From Allotamlana fucoidanivorans (GTDB lineage: Bacteria > Bacteroidota > Bacteroidia > Flavobacteriales > Flavobacteriaceae): DNA of 64,000 nucleotides. This document shows positions 62,129 through 64,000 of this stretch, one piece after another. The notes under the pieces were generated by a model. That model worked only from the letters and a program-made list of their open reading frames with translations, was not told the origin of the DNA and searched no databases. A program made the position numbers and the translations under genes. The stretch spans positions 1 to 64,000 of the forward strand of contig NZ_VDCS01000014.1 in NCBI RefSeq assembly GCF_006265225.1, in the 5' to 3' direction. Numbering within the stretch: position 1 is the first letter of the stretch; each line of letters opens with the position of its first letter.

Positions 62129-62785
62129 ATGCTAAAGGCTGTTATTTTTGATATGGATGGGGTAATTATTGATAGTGAACCCATGCATAATAAAGCTTAC
62201 CACGATATGTTTGATGAGGTTGGCATTGAAGTATCTCCAGAACTTTATGAGTCTTTTACAGGGCAATCAACTATAAATATATGTAAGCGACTTTGCGATC
62301 ATTTTAATTTAGAAGAAAACCCTGAAACATTAGTAGAGATCAAGCGTAAGCATTACAAACATTTTTTTGATCATAATTCGGATTTGGGGTTAATTGATGG
62401 TGTTTTAGATTTAATAAAAGATTATCACAATAACGGACTTACATTAGTCTTAGCCTCATCGGCCGCGATGATTAGTATTAATCAAATTTTTGATCGGTTT
62501 GATTTAAATCAATATTTTGTTGCAAAACTTAGTGGTGGTGATTTAAAGGACTCAAAACCTCATCCTGAAATTTTTATCAAAGCTGCAGAAGCCTCTGGTT
62601 TTTCACAAAATGAATGCATGGTTATTGAAGACTCTACAAATGGCATTGAAGCTGCAAAAGGGGCGGGTATTTACTGTGTGGGATATGACAGTTTTCATTC
62701 TAAAAATCAAGATTACAGCAAAGCTGATTTAGTTATAAAAGATTTTAATGAAATACGCTATCAAAATCTAGTAAACATATTATAA
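62129..62785 (+). CDS. HAD-superfamily phosphatase (beta-phosphoglucomutase-like)
   Basis: About 218 residues from the ATG at 62129. The upstream TTG at 62096 lies inside the promoter. HAD motifs are DMDGVIID (nucleophile Asp8), LASSA, the Lys in KPHPEIF and EDSTNGIEAA. The helical cap lies after motif I, as in beta-phosphoglucomutase and related sugar phosphatases. The substrate is a small phosphate ester, perhaps a sugar phosphate. It ends at a strong terminator. Confidence 0.9.
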   Translation: MLKAVIFDMDGVIIDSEPMHNKAYHDMFDEVGIEVSPELYESFTGQSTINICKRLCDHFNLEENPETLVEIKRKHYKHFFDHNSDLGLIDGVLDLIKDYHNNGLTLVLASSAAMISINQIFDRFDLNQYFVAKLSGGDLKDSKPHPEIFIKAAEASGFSQNECMVIEDSTNGIEAAKGAGIYCVGYDSFHSKNQDYSKADLVIKDFNEIRYQNLVNIL

Positions 62786-62790
62786 ATAAA

Positions 62791-62820
62791 AAAGAGTCGC
62801 TTAAAAAACGACTCTTTTTT
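62791..62820. terminator. Terminator after the HAD phosphatase
   Basis: AAAGAGTCG (62791-62799) pairs with CGACTCTTT (62809-62817), followed by T. It probably serves the convergent DUF2167 gene too. Confidence 0.85.
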
Positions 62821-62828
62821 ATTTAGGT

Positions 62829-63713
62829 TCAGCTCTTTTTTCCAAAAAGTTTCTTTCTAAAACCGCTGAATAAAGCAACAGCTCCAATGGCTATAAATTT
62901 CCAAAACTTTAAGAGCAATGCAAAAAAGCCCGCTTTTGCTAAAATTTTTCCAGCTATTAACCCTCCTATTCCATAGGCTGCCACTTGGTCAATATCAGGA
63001 TTGAAATCAGAATACCTATTTCCCGGAGAAAACTCGACACTTTGAATAATTTCATCTCTATCCTGATTAAAAGTCTCAAGCATATTAATATCTCCAATGG
63101 CATTAAGATTTAAATAGCCTTTACGCCCAAGCACTCTAATATTATAATTTAGTGTATTCACCTCTGCATCTTCAAACTTCAATTCTTTAGCCCAATGTAA
63201 TTTTTTGTTTTCTTGATCGTAATATGGTGCAGATGCCCACCTTATTAACTCCATAGTAGGGTAACCTTGCTCGATACGCTGTGGATTAGCCGAAATGATA
63301 TCGGCCTGCATCTCTTCAAGTAAATCATCATAGTCAAGATCTTCAGCATCTTCATCATCAATATAGCCTTCCTCTGCATATTCAATCTCTACGGCATAAG
63401 TAAAAGCATCATGCATAGGTGTCATATTATCAGGGAATAAAAGACCTAAGGTTTCTCCTGGCGGATTTCCCCATAAATCTGTTAACACATACTTGCTCTG
63501 TTTGCTATCTAAGAACTTAAACCCTTTTGGAACATTTATTGTTGCTAGCCCATCCTTCAGCTCTACGGTTCCTGTTTGATACGTAAACGAATTATTGATA
63601 CTATCTATAATTTTTTGATACTGGTTAGTATCAAAACTAATGGAGTCTAAGTCATTTTGAGCATAAGTTTGCGTTGCAAAAAACAACACCAAAGTAATAA
63701 TAAGTCGGTTCAT
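62829..63713 (-). CDS. DUF2167-family membrane protein
   Basis: A 294-residue protein with a signal peptide ending TQTYAQ. The DUF2167 core includes VELKDGLATINVPKGFKFLD, LWGNPPGETLGLLFP and the acidic YIDDEDAEDLDYDDLL. One or two C-terminal helices (about 250-285, GLIAGKILAKAGFFALLLKF) and a basic end (KKLFGKKS) follow. Members are conserved envelope proteins of unknown function. It is preceded on the same strand by a very small basic protein gene. Confidence 0.88.
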   Translation of the reverse strand: MNRLIITLVLFFATQTYAQNDLDSISFDTNQYQKIIDSINNSFTYQTGTVELKDGLATINVPKGFKFLDSKQSKYVLTDLWGNPPGETLGLLFPDNMTPMHDAFTYAVEIEYAEEGYIDDEDAEDLDYDDLLEEMQADIISANPQRIEQGYPTMELIRWASAPYYDQENKKLHWAKELKFEDAEVNTLNYNIRVLGRKGYLNLNAIGDINMLETFNQDRDEIIQSVEFSPGNRYSDFNPDIDQVAAYGIGGLIAGKILAKAGFFALLLKFWKFIAIGAVALFSGFRKKLFGKKS

Positions 63714-63753
63714 AGTTTTAGGTTTAGTAGGTTATAAAACCTAAAAATACCCT

Positions 63754-63915
63754 TTATTTTGAATTAGATGAATTTTCTTTCGACTTTTTAATAATATTTC
63801 TAAGCCTTTCTTTTCTGGAATGCACTTCATCGCGCTTTTTATTTTTCTTCTGCGCTACTAGTCTGGCATGTTTAGCCTTATTCTTTGTGTTCTTTTCTTT
63901 GCCCGTTTTAGCCAT
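63754..63915 (-). CDS. Small highly basic protein (53 residues)
   Basis: A 53-residue reading frame beginning MAKTGKEKNTKNKAKHARLV and ending KSKENSSNSK. It is very rich in Lys and Arg with no hydrophobic segment. It starts 4 nt after the stop of the preceding gene and ends about 40 nt before the DUF2167 gene start, so it fits a gene cluster. Composition suggests RNA or ribosome binding; I know no named family for it. Confidence 0.65.
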   Translation of the reverse strand: MAKTGKEKNTKNKAKHARLVAQKKNKKRDEVHSRKERLRNIIKKSKENSSNSK

Positions 63916-63919
63916 TATT

Positions 63920-64000
63920 TCATGTGTTATTTGACTTTAATAGTTGATTTTGCTCCTCCATTAAATCATTAAGCTTAGTAAGTAATTCTATGTCTTTAGG
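63920..64000 (-). CDS. C-terminal end of an unidentified protein (cut by window)
   Basis: The last 26 residues of a reading frame that enters from beyond the right edge: a leucine-rich, coiled-coil-like helix (ELLTKLNDLMEEQNQLLKS) before a TGA stop. The spacing to the next gene (4 nt) suggests an operon. The product cannot be identified from this piece. Confidence 0.6.
   Translation of the reverse strand, partial: PKDIELLTKLNDLMEEQNQLLKSNNT

Overview
The window is chromosomal DNA from a marine member of the Flavobacteriaceae (Bacteroidota). The reasons are low GC content, a SusC/SusD pair, a type IX secretion (T9SS) sorting domain, acidic lipoprotein export signals, promoters of the TTG-19-TAnnTTTG type, a BshB1 bacillithiol deacetylase, and the housekeeping order tgt, lptG-type permease, EamA, accA, dnaB.

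Positions 1-351 are the right end of an IS3-family (IS407-group) insertion sequence cut by the window edge. Positions 506-43084 form one polysaccharide utilization locus (PUL) of 26 genes, all on the minus strand. In order of transcription it holds: two lipoprotein GH16 enzymes, a small exported protein, a sulfatase, an AraC-family regulator, a T9SS-secreted multidomain sulfatase, a GH127, two FG-GAP/ASPIC proteins flanking an MFS sugar porter, a clan GH-A hydrolase, a kappa-carrageenase-like GH16, a sulfatase, a Tat-exported FAD oxidoreductase, an FMN-bind-like protein, a cytoplasmic FAD oxidoreductase, a sodium:solute symporter, a CstA transporter, a sulfatase, SusC, SusD, two surface lipoproteins, and an enolase-superfamily enzyme, an aldehyde dehydrogenase and an HpcH-type aldolase. 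The best fit is a sulfated red-algal galactan containing 3,6-anhydrogalactose, most likely carrageenan or furcellaran. In that reading, GH16 enzymes cut the chain, sulfatases and exo-enzymes trim it, SusCD imports oligomers, GH127 releases anhydrogalactose, and the last three enzymes convert it to pyruvate plus an aldehyde without a kinase. The substrate is inferred from family combinations, not proven.

The most notable signal is regulatory. Seven leader regions spread over 40 kb of the PUL carry two copies of a TTTAYC-like half-site spaced 21 nt apart in the same orientation. This is the geometry expected for an AraC-family activator, and one is encoded inside the locus at 38093-38950. Two further items stand out: a flavoprotein triad (Tat lipoprotein FAD oxidoreductase, DALSGAT protein, cytoplasmic FAD oxidoreductase), and an 11.5-copy TTAG tract just upstream of the symporter start.

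Positions 43332-64000 are mostly housekeeping: YjbQ, dnaB, accA, an LptF/G-type permease, tgt, an FKBP-type PPIase, an S4 RNA-binding protein, a phosphoribosyltransferase, aroK, two tandem tRNA-Lys genes, tRNA-His, bshB1, an SLC13 permease, rlmF, a HAD phosphatase and a DUF2167 protein. One outlying secreted FN3 plus beta-propeller glycosidase-like protein (55336-57783) may belong to the same polysaccharide programme.
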